DNA of 16,635 bases from Bacillota bacterium. GTDB taxonomy: Bacteria; Bacillota; Clostridia; Lachnospirales; Lachnospiraceae. A program made the position numbers and the translations under genes. Of the stretch, positions 1-7,825 are shown in pieces. Numbering within the stretch: position 1 is the stretch's first letter; every line of letters starts with the position of its first letter. The notes beneath the pieces were generated by a model. It did no database searches. It saw only the letters and a program-made list of their open reading frames with translations, and had not been told where the DNA came from. The DNA lies in contig JAEZHX010000085.1 in NCBI GenBank assembly GCA_023436765.1, forward strand, positions 1-16,635, given 5' to 3'.

Positions 1-1205
1 CTCAATACTGCAGGATTGTTGACAGTGAAGCCACATAGGATTTTATGCTTCCTAAGCATCTTTGAAATGATGTTAACCATCATGAATTGTTCCATCATGT
101 CTGAGTGAAGCTTCCTAAGGCCACCAAACTCTATACCGATAAAAAGTCCCTTCCCGCGAACGTCAGTAATGATGTTATGCTTTTCCTTGAGCTTGTTAAG
201 CTCCATAATTGCGTAATCTCCATAGTTCTTTGCTCTTTCTGGAAGTTTATCATCCATAATAACTCGTAAAGTTTCTATTGCAGCTATACAGGCAAAGGTA
301 TTTCCGCCAAAGGTAGTACTTGGAAGGGTGGCATTTTTAAGTTTGCCATAGGTCTTGTCCCAAATGATTTGTTTTACTGAAACAGAACCCACCGGTATTA
401 CACCTCCGCTGAGCGATTTTGAAAGGCAGAGAATATCAGGAACAAAATTAAGCTGCTCATAACAGAACATAGAACCACACCTTCCGAGACCGCTCTGTAT
501 TTCATCAAGTATTAGTACGATATCATTCTCGTTGCAGATTTCCTGAACTCTCTCAAAATATCCTTCTGGAGGCAGGTTGATTCCACCCTCGCCCTGTATA
601 GGCTCCACTAAAAAAGCTGCCACCTTATTCTTTTTTGCTACATTTTTTAAAGCGTTTATATCTCCGAAAGGAATTTCTATAAAGTAGTCTTCAATATGTG
701 GATATTTATCTTTGCCCTTTGTACCTAACGCAGAAATAGAACCTAAGGTTTTCCCGTGATAAGCATTTGTACAGTATACAATCTTTCCCTTTCCTTTGTA
801 TACAAACGCTATCTTCATTGCTTCTTCTACAGTTTCCGTGCCACAGTTGGTAAAGAAACTGACAGGTAATTTATCACTAGTTAGATAGCTTATATTATTA
901 GCTAATACTCCGTTATATACATTTATACTTTGCTGAAGCAGATTTGGTTTATCAAAATGGCTCTTTAAAGCCTCTATAATTCTAGGCGGGTTGTGACCTA
1001 TGTTTAAGGCACCAAAGCCGCCCATAAAATCTAAATATTGATTGTCTTCTACATCCCAGACCATCATACCGGATGCTTTCTTGAAGTGTACAGCCAGGTT
1101 GCCAAAATTGAAGCTTTCAAAAAGCGAATTGCTAAAATACGTTTCATACAATTTAAAAAGCTCTTCTGAAGTCAATTTTTCTATATCATCTAAATTGATA
1201 AACAT
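1..1205 (-). CDS. Class III PLP-dependent aminotransferase, C-terminus beyond window
   Basis: This is a fold-type I, class III aminotransferase of the acetylornithine/ornithine/putrescine group, which moves an omega- or alpha-amino group to a 2-oxo acid in the cytosol. I translated 401 codons from ATG at 1205; the frame is still open at base 1, so the C-terminus is missing. Visible motifs are the phosphate-binding TNCGTE (residues 119-124), the YHGKT segment (149-153), EPIQGEGG (201-208), DEIQSG (234-239, where D234 should hold the pyridine nitrogen) and LSKSLSGG (261-268, where K263 should form the Schiff base), then TTFGGN (297-302). A GGGAGG ribosome binding site sits 7 bases before the start. 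The substrate cannot be read from the sequence. The gene seems more AT-rich than its neighbours, and the holin-like gene starts about 220 bases away on the other strand. The family is secure; the specific enzyme is not. Confidence 0.9.
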   Translation of the reverse strand, partial: MFINLDDIEKLTSEELFKLYETYFSNSLFESFNFGNLAVHFKKASGMMVWDVEDNQYLDFMGGFGALNIGHNPPRIIEALKSHFDKPNLLQQSINVYNGVLANNISYLTSDKLPVSFFTNCGTETVEEAMKIAFVYKGKGKIVYCTNAYHGKTLGSISALGTKGKDKYPHIEDYFIEIPFGDINALKNVAKKNKVAAFLVEPIQGEGGINLPPEGYFERVQEICNENDIVLILDEIQSGLGRCGSMFCYEQLNFVPDILCLSKSLSGGVIPVGSVSVKQIIWDKTYGKLKNATLPSTTFGGNTFACIAAIETLRVIMDDKLPERAKNYGDYAIMELNKLKEKHNIITDVRGKGLFIGIEFGGLRKLHSDMMEQFMMVNIISKMLRKHKILCGFTVNNPAVL

Positions 1206-1379
1206 TGAAGTGCCTCCCGTAAGTATAATGCTTCGAATAGCTTTTATGCTTCATATCCTATTTATGTAATTCACATTTCCGTTTATGGATAAAGTAATTA
1301 CAATGTTTAAGAATTAAATATACTATTAATTGGATAAACTAAATCCTGCATGATCATATAAGAACAATTTTATACCGGG

Positions 1380-1394
1380 AGAGTTATAAACTCT
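1380..1394. repeat. Short perfect dyad upstream of holin-like gene
   Basis: AGAGTT, three bases, then AACTCT forms a perfect inverted repeat ending 31 bases before the holin-like start codon. It could be an operator or a small 5' UTR hairpin. Its length is compatible with chance, so this is a weak call. Confidence 0.25.
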
Positions 1395-1425
1395 TAGCGG
1401 CATATGACTGATAGGAGAGATCATA

Positions 1426-1716
1426 ATGGAAGAGTTTCCGATTATCAAAACGAATATTTGGGATGCAACAATAGCTGTGCCGGCAGTCTTAATTTTAACA
1501 CAAATCATTAAGAAGATATTACCTATCCCCAAGGTTTTTATTCCTACAGTTGCAAGTATCATCGGATTAATTATTTCGATTTTTATATCGCACAGAGGCG
1601 ATTTAAGCGCAGGAATATTTATGGGTCTATTCTATGGGAATGCAGCCGTAGGAGTCTTCTCTTCAGTTAAATTATCCTATATAACATATAAGAAAAGGAA
1701 GAGTAGAAAGCCGTAA
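1426..1716 (+). CDS. Holin-like small membrane protein
   Basis: This 96-residue protein has a short N-terminus (MEEFPIIKT), a first hydrophobic helix at about residues 15-30, a short Pro/Lys stretch (KKILPIPK), a second helix at about 37-55, a Gly/Ala-rich hydrophobic stretch at about 62-83 and a strongly basic tail (KKRKSRKP). Size, helix pattern and the ILTQIIKKILPIPK type of loop resemble the phage holin superfamily V group found in Bacillus, Paenibacillus and clostridial genomes. Such proteins form membrane pores or support export of cell-wall hydrolases. A GGAGAG ribosome binding site lies 6 bases before ATG. No lysin or other phage gene is adjacent, so it is a lone chromosomal copy rather than a visible prophage part. 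The family match rests on my recognition of the pattern. Confidence 0.6.
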   Translation: MEEFPIIKTNIWDATIAVPAVLILTQIIKKILPIPKVFIPTVASIIGLIISIFISHRGDLSAGIFMGLFYGNAAVGVFSSVKLSYITYKKRKSRKP

Positions 1717-1725
1717 GGTGGTTGC

Positions 1726-1783
1726 GAAAAGCTTGAAGCCTCAGGATAGCTTTCACCCCTTGGCATACTGCGGGGACCCTGCC
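1726..1783 (+). other. Structured 3' region with possible H-type pseudoknot
   Basis: Between the holin-like stop and its terminator the sequence folds well. AAAGCT (1728-1733) pairs with AGCTTT (1748-1753). CCCC (1756-1759) pairs with GGGG (1772-1775), and GGCA inside that loop (1762-1765) is complementary to TGCC downstream (1780-1783), which is pseudoknot geometry. It does not match any riboswitch I know, and no gene follows on this strand before the terminator. It may be a structured 3' UTR or a small RNA processed from it. Confidence 0.3.
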
Positions 1784-1804
1784 GGTTTCGAGCTGATGAA
1801 TGCT

Positions 1805-1840
1805 AAGCTGGATTCCCTGCTTAAATCCAGCTTTTTTATT
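1805..1840 (+). terminator. Rho-independent terminator
   Basis: A perfect 10-bp stem (AAGCTGGATT with AATCCAGCTT, 9-base loop) is followed by a run of T. It ends the holin-like transcript. Its T run overlaps the stop codon of the convergent DUF4363 gene. Confidence 0.85.
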
Positions 1841-2201
1841 CTCCAAGCCTGTCCCAATGGCTTTTGGCCTCATTGGCCTCAATCAGCAGATTTACTTTGT
1901 CTTCCGCCTTAGCAGCTCCACGCATACGAGCGATATTGGTATTTAGATCATTAATTTCATCTCTTTCGCAGCTAAGCTGTATTTTGAATAATAATTTCTT
2001 CCAGGTATGCTCTAAATCATCTATCGTGATGCTGACATTATCCCAATCGTCATTGTTTACCTCAGTAACAATTGCTTCGATATGCTTTGTTATGGGATCT
2101 TCTTTTTCTAAAGATTTTTTAATTAAGCTGCCGCTTTGCATGAGTAGCACAAACAGTATGATAGCAATTATAGGTATTGCCGCCGTAATGAACTTTCTCA
2201 T
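1836..2201 (-). CDS. DUF4363 family membrane-anchored protein
   Basis: A 121-residue protein with a basic N-terminus (MRKF), one hydrophobic helix at about residues 5-22 and a charged, helical C-terminal part containing W-K and E-rich segments. Size and pattern fit DUF4363, a small protein of unknown function often encoded beside DUF421 genes in clostridia. I place the start at 2201 rather than at the upstream ATG at 2213, because GGAGG lies inside those first codons, 5 bases before the second ATG. It follows the DUF421 gene by 43 bases on the same strand, so the two are probably cotranscribed and may work together in a membrane, possibly of the spore. No catalytic motif is visible. Confidence 0.8.
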   Translation of the reverse strand: MRKFITAAIPIIAIILFVLLMQSGSLIKKSLEKEDPITKHIEAIVTEVNNDDWDNVSITIDDLEHTWKKLLFKIQLSCERDEINDLNTNIARMRGAAKAEDKVNLLIEANEAKSHWDRLGE

Positions 2202-2244
2202 TTTAACCTCCATTCGTAAACCCTTAATAGCAATAGACAGCTAT

Positions 2245-2973
2245 TTAATAAGGGCCTTTATAATCTCCTATATCTTTTACCTTCTTAATATTATCATTAT
2301 ACTTATCAACATATAAACTTCCGGCATCATTTAAGGTGAGCAGAAACACCTCGGATATATCCTTTATACCATGCTTTTTTAACTCGTTCATGAGCCATTT
2401 TTTATCTTTATTCATTTGCTTTAGGTTTTCTTCAATCAATACACCGTCATAAATCAACTCCGTACTTATCCCAGTCGGTTGAACCGGAATATTCATATCC
2501 TTTGGTGTAAGTGGTAAATGTTCCGGCTTTTTCAACACGGATAAATTACCGTTGGGCTCGACAATCGCATAGTCCACTTCATTTAGATCAAATATCCCCT
2601 GATTTCTTAGGAGCACCTGTATGTCAGTGATCCTATAATGCATTTTCTTTAGTACGTTATCCAATAATTTACCTTTCATTATAACAATGACCGGTTCTCC
2701 TTCAATATATTTCGCTGCATATCTCCATTTTTGAGTAATCGTCTCCATTAGGTAAGCCAAAGCAGCCCAGGTAAACAGCCCCACCCAGTGTGGCCATGCT
2801 CTGCTGGATAAATCAACTGTTACCTCCGATGCTATGGATCCGATTGTTATTCCCACTATATAATCAAAAAAGGTAAGCTGACTGATTTGCTCTTTTCCTA
2901 ATACTCTTGCAAAGATCAGAAGAGAAAAATAACTTATTACAGCCCTAACGACTACGACCAGACTTTCATTCAA
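2245..2973 (-). CDS. DUF421 (YetF/YdfS-type) membrane protein
   Basis: A 242-residue protein with three N-terminal hydrophobic segments (about residues 5-22, 33-52 and 62-80) and a soluble C-terminal domain with typical DUF421 sequence: FFDYIVGITIGSIAS, then a GEPVIVIMKGK segment and the LLRNQGIFDLNEVDYAIVEPNG segment. B. subtilis relatives include YetF and YdfS, and a DUF421-containing protein (2Duf) of the spoVA2mob operon raises spore heat resistance. Biochemical function is otherwise unknown. The start is TTG at 2973, chosen because GGAGG lies 9 bases upstream. The promoter-like sequence at 3003-3031 resembles a sigma-G site and would fit forespore expression. The DUF4363 gene follows. 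Confidence 0.88.
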   Translation of the reverse strand: MNESLVVVVRAVISYFSLLIFARVLGKEQISQLTFFDYIVGITIGSIASEVTVDLSSRAWPHWVGLFTWAALAYLMETITQKWRYAAKYIEGEPVIVIMKGKLLDNVLKKMHYRITDIQVLLRNQGIFDLNEVDYAIVEPNGNLSVLKKPEHLPLTPKDMNIPVQPTGISTELIYDGVLIEENLKQMNKDKKWLMNELKKHGIKDISEVFLLTLNDAGSLYVDKYNDNIKKVKDIGDYKGPY

Positions 2974-3002
2974 TCTATTTTACCTCCTTACAAAATTACT
3001 AT

Positions 3003-3031
3003 TAGTATGAATAAGAAATTGGATTTTATCC
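3003..3031 (-). promoter_or_regulatory. Candidate sigma-G-like promoter for DUF421-DUF4363
   Basis: On the minus strand GGATA (3031-3027), 17 bases, then CATACTA (3009-3003) matches the B. subtilis sigma-G pattern GNATR - N17/18 - CATNNTA. The predicted start of transcription lies about 20-25 bases before the TTG start codon. This is a pattern match only. Confidence 0.4.
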
Positions 3032-3076
3032 CATATAGTATTTTATTATGCCGTGTTCATATGATGGAAAACTATG

Positions 3077-3105
3077 TTGATTATGTTTATGATTAGTTAT
3101 AAAAT
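3077..3105 (+). promoter_or_regulatory. Candidate sigma-A promoter
   Basis: TTGATT (3077-3082), a 17-base spacer and TAAAAT (3100-3105) form a good vegetative promoter about 65 bases before the GTG start at 3172. It is divergent from the DUF421 promoter. Confidence 0.6.
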
Positions 3106-3171
3106 GATGGTAATGAATCGGGATATGTAGGGCCAGAGTATCAATGGAGATAATAAGGGGGATGTGAAGAA

Positions 3172-4293
3172 GTGCTGCATAACATTGCTTTGAATAGTTT
3201 AATACCAAAGGGAAGGGTTACCTGTGAGCTCAGGGATAATTTGCTGGCTATGACGACGGACAGGGCTCTGCCGACCCAGCGCTTCGATGCGGAGCATTTA
3301 TCAATTCAATCCTATGTCTCTCTGCCCGGTCAATATAGGCTGCCGCTGCGTATTGATCTTACTGTTAAAATAGACGCACCCGGATTATACATACTAACTG
3401 GAGACGGACACGTCAATTTCGGTACTCCATGGTCGGATAACAGGCGCCTGGATGATATCGTAGCTCCATCCAGAAAGATTGCATATTTTCATAATCATAT
3501 GACAATGGATCAGTTTACTGACATATCCTTGCTTTATGATATGAAAGAGATGCAAATTCTCATTGATGGGGAGGAGAGGTATTATTCCTCTAAGGAAAGG
3601 TACATGAAATCAAAAGAATTTAAGGAGAGAAACAGGGAAGGGTTTGAACTAAAAATAGCTTGTGACAAGCTGGTAAATCTATGCATTAAGTCCATCTCAG
3701 TCACTGAATATGAGGATACCTGTGGGATCCTTCATGGAGATAAAGAGCTGCCGGCGGCTGTTGTCAGAAATTTAGGAGTACCTGAAGGAGAGAAGCCAAC
3801 CTTCGAAAAGTGCATCTCGCTTCTTCCGGAGCCTATTCAGAAGGAAATAGATAGCATCGATAGCTATCTCAAATCCCTTACACCGTTAAAATTTAGAAGA
3901 ACCATAGAAAAGAACGGCAATAAAATAACTTATGTTGCAGCAGATTTCGGGATATCTTATGCAATCTATGTGAGTAATGATATCTTTGACCATTCTCTAC
4001 AATGGTATCTGATCACAAATGGGAAGCCTGAAACCTGGCATAGGAAAGCCGATCTGATGGAAGCTGCGCTAGATCGGCTGCAGCACTCTTCGGAAGAGTT
4101 TGCAGAGCGAATGTTTTATAGCTTAGATGATTGTGTGGGCTGCTATCAAAATTGTTTAGGTAAAACAAGTTACAGATTTAGGGGCAGGCAGAAAACTGTC
4201 TGTCACGGAAAGCTTAAGTTCAAAATGCATGCCGACGGCTTTAAGGATGTTCGCAGGTTTATCGATGAGTTGAAAAAACTAATTGAGGAATAA
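3172..4293 (+). CDS. Unrecognised 373-aa protein with C-terminal Cys4 cluster
   Basis: I do not recognise this family. The start is GTG at 3172: the frame has a stop at 3154, and GGGGG lies 10 bases upstream. The protein looks soluble, with no signal peptide or membrane helix. Residues about 30-190 seem beta-rich with many aromatic residues (FRIDL-type strands, GHVNFGTPWSDNRR, FHNHMTMDQFTDISLLYDMKEM shortened here). A linker with PEG/PTFEK follows, then a second domain (about 215-373) with ITYVAADFGISYAIYVS and QWYLITNGKPETW. Near the end are C321, C324, C328 and C344 with adjacent H345, a CxxCx3C-x15-C arrangement that could bind zinc. The last 25 residues form a charged helix. It stands alone between a divergent and a convergent gene. 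A sensing or carbohydrate-related role is possible but unsupported. Confidence 0.75.
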   Translation: MLHNIALNSLIPKGRVTCELRDNLLAMTTDRALPTQRFDAEHLSIQSYVSLPGQYRLPLRIDLTVKIDAPGLYILTGDGHVNFGTPWSDNRRLDDIVAPSRKIAYFHNHMTMDQFTDISLLYDMKEMQILIDGEERYYSSKERYMKSKEFKERNREGFELKIACDKLVNLCIKSISVTEYEDTCGILHGDKELPAAVVRNLGVPEGEKPTFEKCISLLPEPIQKEIDSIDSYLKSLTPLKFRRTIEKNGNKITYVAADFGISYAIYVSNDIFDHSLQWYLITNGKPETWHRKADLMEAALDRLQHSSEEFAERMFYSLDDCVGCYQNCLGKTSYRFRGRQKTVCHGKLKFKMHADGFKDVRRFIDELKKLIEE

Positions 4294-4323
4294 GGCGGTA
4301 TGCTATCCTAATGCTGGCTATGA

Positions 4324-5379
4324 CTAATAATGTTTATGCTTCTTTCTCAGTACCTGCACAGTTTTCTGAAGGATATAGACGATGGTCAGGAATAGCAGCA
4401 ACCCTAATCCCAAGCCCCAAAGCGCAGAAGGGCCGGAGGTTGAATCAGGTGCGTTAGAATTATTTGTAGGCTCCTCCGATGAAAGCTGGTTCTTAGGGCT
4501 TTCTGAGGGGGAGCTTGTTATATGCGTTGTTGAAATGAAAAGGGGCTCAATCGCAGTTTCAAAGCTAAGTTCATTGATTGCCTGTGTGCTCTGTGTATCC
4601 TCCTTCATCCCCTTCAGCTGTTCCATCAGATTTATTCTACTGGCGGTTTTCATATCCCCTTCAAGGAATACATAGACCTCCTTGTTCGTCAGATCATAGA
4701 CTCCAGAATATAAGGTACCGCCGCTGCCCCAGTCTTGCTTGGTGGCATCCAGAATACCGGCAAAGGTCTCCACGGATGGTTCCCCACGCTGAAGAAGCTC
4801 CTCTGCAGTATCGAATCTGCTGCAGGGATATCCTCCGAGTGAGGGGTCGGTAAGCCAATAATTTGTGACCAGCTGATAGGGCTGATCACCCTTCCGAAGG
4901 ATGTGCAGTTCGTTCTCCATCCACTCGAGCACCACGGAATCACCGGTAGAATCAGCAAACAGCAGATGGTCATAAAAACCCCCGGGAATATTGCAGCTTT
5001 CCAGAAACTCGACTGCTTCGCTGACTGAGGTACAGGAGGCCAATACCACCTCGCCCAGGTCATATCCCAGCTGTTCCTTTGCTCTGTCATAAGGGATTTC
5101 AGTTGCCGGGCAGGAGGCTCCGTCATAAAATAGCCCATACTCGTTCATTCCTGCCTGTACATAGGAGCTATTATAAAAACATACACGACCATAACCCAAA
5201 TCTCCCCTGGTGGTTAAGGTCATATAAGTTCCGACGGAATACATCCAATCCTCATTGCTTGCTGCATAAACTACATCCTTACCCTCTGAGGTAAATATAG
5301 TACAGCCCAGAGCCTGTTTCGTATAGAGAAATGTCAGTAAAACGGCAATGATACCTGCTATGATGCGTTTCCTCTTCAT
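4324..5379 (-). CDS. Secreted, membrane-anchored Ntn amide hydrolase (choloylglycine hydrolase-like)
   Basis: This 351-residue protein matches the linear amide C-N hydrolase family (penicillin V acylase, bile salt hydrolase, acid ceramidase-like), in which an N-terminal cysteine attacks an amide bond. Residues 1-25 are a signal peptide ending in ALG, and C26 follows directly, so cleavage would expose the nucleophile. NEDW (42-45, D44) and VTNYW (171-175, N173) fit conserved active-site positions, as does MNEYGLFYDG (78-87). After about residue 285 comes a Ser/Thr/Pro/Asn-rich linker, then a single membrane helix (about 319-341) and a basic tail RKKHKHY. There is no LPXTG. The catalytic domain should face outside, held by the C-terminal helix. 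AAGGAG lies 7 bases before ATG. Substrates may be acyl amino acids, N-acyl homoserine-like signals, beta-lactams or bile salts; the sequence does not decide. Confidence 0.82.
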   Translation of the reverse strand: MKRKRIIAGIIAVLLTFLYTKQALGCTIFTSEGKDVVYAASNEDWMYSVGTYMTLTTRGDLGYGRVCFYNSSYVQAGMNEYGLFYDGASCPATEIPYDRAKEQLGYDLGEVVLASCTSVSEAVEFLESCNIPGGFYDHLLFADSTGDSVVLEWMENELHILRKGDQPYQLVTNYWLTDPSLGGYPCSRFDTAEELLQRGEPSVETFAGILDATKQDWGSGGTLYSGVYDLTNKEVYVFLEGDMKTASRINLMEQLKGMKEDTQSTQAINELSFETAIEPLFISTTHITSSPSESPKNQLSSEEPTNNSNAPDSTSGPSALWGLGLGLLLFLTIVYILQKTVQVLRKKHKHY

Positions 5380-5433
5380 AGGACCGCTCCTTCCTACTTA
5401 TCCCTTCGAAAATCTTATGTGATAAGCTTTTAA

Positions 5434-5460
5434 GGGTGATGTATGAAGCTCTCGTCACCC
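5434..5460. repeat. Inverted repeat between feoB and the Ntn hydrolase gene
   Basis: GGGTGA (5434-5439) and TCACCC (5455-5460) can form a hairpin with a 15-base loop. It lies in the 5' leader of the Ntn hydrolase gene or in the 3' region of feoB. The following bases on the minus strand (TTAAAAGCTT) are a poor T run, so terminator function is doubtful. Confidence 0.35.
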
Positions 5461-5483
5461 CTACACTTCCTGTTTATAACACT

Positions 5484-5489
5484 ATTATA
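5484..5489 (-). promoter_or_regulatory. Possible -10 element for the Ntn hydrolase gene
   Basis: A perfect TATAAT occurs on the minus strand about 105 bases before the ATG at 5379. The matching -35 region is poor (TTCATT at 19 bases), so the call is weak. Confidence 0.3.
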
Positions 5490-5570
5490 GCTTACATTTC
5501 ATACAGAAAATGAACCTATCTTGCTCTCTGAAGTTGACATTGATTGAAATCCTGCTTTTGGGAGTCAATA

Positions 5571-7721
5571 TCAGGCCAGGCCCAACAGTCTGGCAGTCCC
5601 CGCTACGATAGCACAGATGATGATACCGGTGATCGTAGGAATAAGAAAGGAAACTGCAGTCCACTTAAGGCTGCCGGATTCCTTGCGAATCGTAAGGCAG
5701 GTCGTTCCGCAGGGCCAATGCATCAGGGAGAACAGCATCGTGCAGACCGCGGTGAGCCAGGTCCAGCCGTGAGCTACAAGAAGCTCCTTCAGCTGCTCCA
5801 AACTATCCAGCTCCAGAAGATTACCGGTAGCCGTATAACTCATGATAATGATCGGGACGACTATTTCATTTGCAGGAAAACCGAGGAGAAAGGCCATCAG
5901 GATATAACCGTCAAGGCCGATGAACCTCGCAAAGGGATTCAAGAAGCCGGCACAATGCGATAACACACTGATATCGCCCACATAGATATTTGCCATAATC
6001 CAAATGATAATTCCGGATGGAATGGCCACAATGACTGCTCGGCTTAAGACAAATAAGGTTCGGTCAAAGACGGACCTTACGATCACCCTTCCGATCTGAG
6101 GTTTCCGATAGGGAGGGAGCTCCAAGGTAAAGGAGGAGGGAAGTCCCTTTAGAATCGTTTTAGACAGTATTTTTGAGATCATAAGCGTCATAAAGATTCC
6201 CAATACGATGACTGAGGTTAAGAGGAGCGTGGAAAATACTGACTGAAAAGGTCCGGGAATAACACCTGCGAAGAACATGGTGATGATCGCAATCAAAGTA
6301 GGAAAACGGCCGTTACACGGGACGAAATTATTCGTAATCATGGCAATCAGCTTCTCTCTGGGTGAGTCAATGATCCTGCAGCCGATGATACCTGCTGCAT
6401 TGCAGCCGAACCCCATACACATAGTCAGAGCCTGCTTGCCGTGAGCGCAGGCTTTTTTAAAGAACTGGTCCAGATTGAAGGCCACTCTCGGTAGGTATCC
6501 CAGATCCTCCAGTAGAGTGAACAGGGGGAAGAAGATCGCCATCGGAGGGAGCATGACCGATACAATCCAGGCCAGAGTCCGATAGATGCCCATGATAAAT
6601 AAACCCTGTATCCATGCCGGAGCACCGACCCAGGTACATAGATTTACCAGATGATCTTCAATCCAGAACAGGAAATCGGAAATTACCCTTGAGGGATAAT
6701 TGGCTCCGGTGATCGTAAGCCATAGGATGGCTCCCAGTAGTCCGATCATGATAGGAATACCAAAGACCTTGGAAGTAAGAACACGGTCAATTTTACGGTC
6801 TGTCTGATTGTATTTGTTATTCTGATAGGTGATAACCGGTTTGCTGAGGTGGGAAGCTGTAACGATCAGCCTCGATACAAGCTTATCCCGGAATATTTCC
6901 TGATCAATCCCGGCTTTCCTTAATAGTTCTCTGGCTTCGGTTACCTTCACTGCAATGCTGTCCATTGACAAGGGATTATAGCCAAGATGTTTTTCTAAGG
7001 AACGAAGAATTGTTTCCTCTCCGTCCAGGAGCTTTAGAGAGACCCATCTGCTGTTTATGTTATCCATCAGAAGCTTCTTCACAGCCGGTTCCAGAAGGTG
7101 GACCGCCTCTTCGATTACCTCCTCATATTCCATCTGTAAGGGAGAACATTCCACTGAAGGGTTCATGATCTCATCTACCGCATCCATCAAGGCATCAAGG
7201 CCCTTACCGCTTCTGGCACTGGTACCGATGACCGGAACACCGAGGCTTTCTGACAGCTCCTTCAGATGGATATGGATACCCTTTCTTTTCGCCTCATCCA
7301 AAAGATTGACACATACAACGACCTTCGAAGTGATTTCCAGGGTTTGCAGAACCAGGTTCAGATTTCTTTCCAGACAGGTGGCATCGGTTACGATTACCGT
7401 AGCGTCGGGTTTCCCGAAACAGATAAAGTCACGGGCAACCTCCTCCTCCTCGGAATTTGCCATCAAGGAATAGGTGCCGGGAATATCGACTAGGATATAT
7501 TCGGTATCCTTATGCTTACATCTGCCCATTGCATTGGTAACTGTCTTTCCCGGCCAGTTACCCGTATGTTGATTCAGCCCGGTCAGATGATTGAAGACCG
7601 TACTTTTACCGACATTCGGATTGCCTCCAAGGGCAATGATTCTAGTGTTAGCGTCGGAACGCTCCAGTTTCAGGTCATCATCTAGTACTCCGGTTCCTGT
7701 AGACTGGCTTGTCAGACCCAT
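5571..7721 (-). CDS. feoB: Ferrous iron transport GTPase/permease FeoB
   Basis: FeoB imports Fe(II) across the cytoplasmic membrane. The 716-residue protein starts with a G domain: G1 GNPNVGKST (33-41), the NWPGKTV G2 region (T60), G3 DIPG (79-82), G4 NLLD (139-142) and a G5-like TSARSGKG (168-174). A helical linker leads to the membrane part from about residue 320, with two Gate-type repeats: GYLPRVAFNLDQFFKK with GFGCNAAG, and FIGLDGYILMAFLLG with PANEIVVP. The length is usual for the family. I chose ATG at 7721 because AGGAGG is 8 bases upstream and the residues match a normal FeoB N-terminus; an open extension of 31 codons to 7814 lacks both. feoA lies 104 bases upstream on the same strand. 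Regulation is probably by the divergent DtxR-like protein. Confidence 0.97.
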   Translation of the reverse strand: MGLTSQSTGTGVLDDDLKLERSDANTRIIALGGNPNVGKSTVFNHLTGLNQHTGNWPGKTVTNAMGRCKHKDTEYILVDIPGTYSLMANSEEEEVARDFICFGKPDATVIVTDATCLERNLNLVLQTLEITSKVVVCVNLLDEAKRKGIHIHLKELSESLGVPVIGTSARSGKGLDALMDAVDEIMNPSVECSPLQMEYEEVIEEAVHLLEPAVKKLLMDNINSRWVSLKLLDGEETILRSLEKHLGYNPLSMDSIAVKVTEARELLRKAGIDQEIFRDKLVSRLIVTASHLSKPVITYQNNKYNQTDRKIDRVLTSKVFGIPIMIGLLGAILWLTITGANYPSRVISDFLFWIEDHLVNLCTWVGAPAWIQGLFIMGIYRTLAWIVSVMLPPMAIFFPLFTLLEDLGYLPRVAFNLDQFFKKACAHGKQALTMCMGFGCNAAGIIGCRIIDSPREKLIAMITNNFVPCNGRFPTLIAIITMFFAGVIPGPFQSVFSTLLLTSVIVLGIFMTLMISKILSKTILKGLPSSFTLELPPYRKPQIGRVIVRSVFDRTLFVLSRAVIVAIPSGIIIWIMANIYVGDISVLSHCAGFLNPFARFIGLDGYILMAFLLGFPANEIVVPIIIMSYTATGNLLELDSLEQLKELLVAHGWTWLTAVCTMLFSLMHWPCGTTCLTIRKESGSLKWTAVSFLIPTITGIIICAIVAGTARLLGLA

Positions 7722-7790
7722 ATCATAATCCTCCTGAAATTTATGTAGACCATGAGAAGGGTTTATCGCATATACCATATACACTGATGT

Positions 7791-7806
7791 CCATATGCCC
7801 ATATGC
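7791..7806. repeat. Tandem 8-base duplication
   Basis: CCATATGC occurs twice in a row in the feoA-feoB gap. The surrounding 50 bases are rich in CATATG and TATATG. This is probably simple sequence drift. Confidence 0.4.
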
Positions 7807-7825
7807 CCACTCATGGATTCCTTCT

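Noticed and set aside
1426..1716. Prophage remnant
   Set aside because: Only a single holin-like gene is present, with no lysin, structural gene or attachment site.
1751..1785. Similarity to parts of a ydaO (c-di-AMP) riboswitch
   Set aside because: Short pieces such as GCGGGGACC occur, but the order is wrong and no gene follows on that strand.
5300..5310. Reading the Cys of the Ntn hydrolase signal (ALGC) as a lipobox
   Set aside because: Residue -2 is Leu, unlike a normal lipobox, and the family needs this Cys free as nucleophile; a C-terminal helix already anchors the protein.
5544..5963. Open frame on the plus strand opposite the 3' part of feoB
   Set aside because: It lies antisense to a clearly conserved membrane domain and its product has no protein-like pattern.
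7722..7814. Extension of FeoB by 31 residues to an upstream ATG at 7814
   Set aside because: It lacks a ribosome binding site, while AGGAGG precedes ATG 7721; the extra residues do not resemble FeoB.
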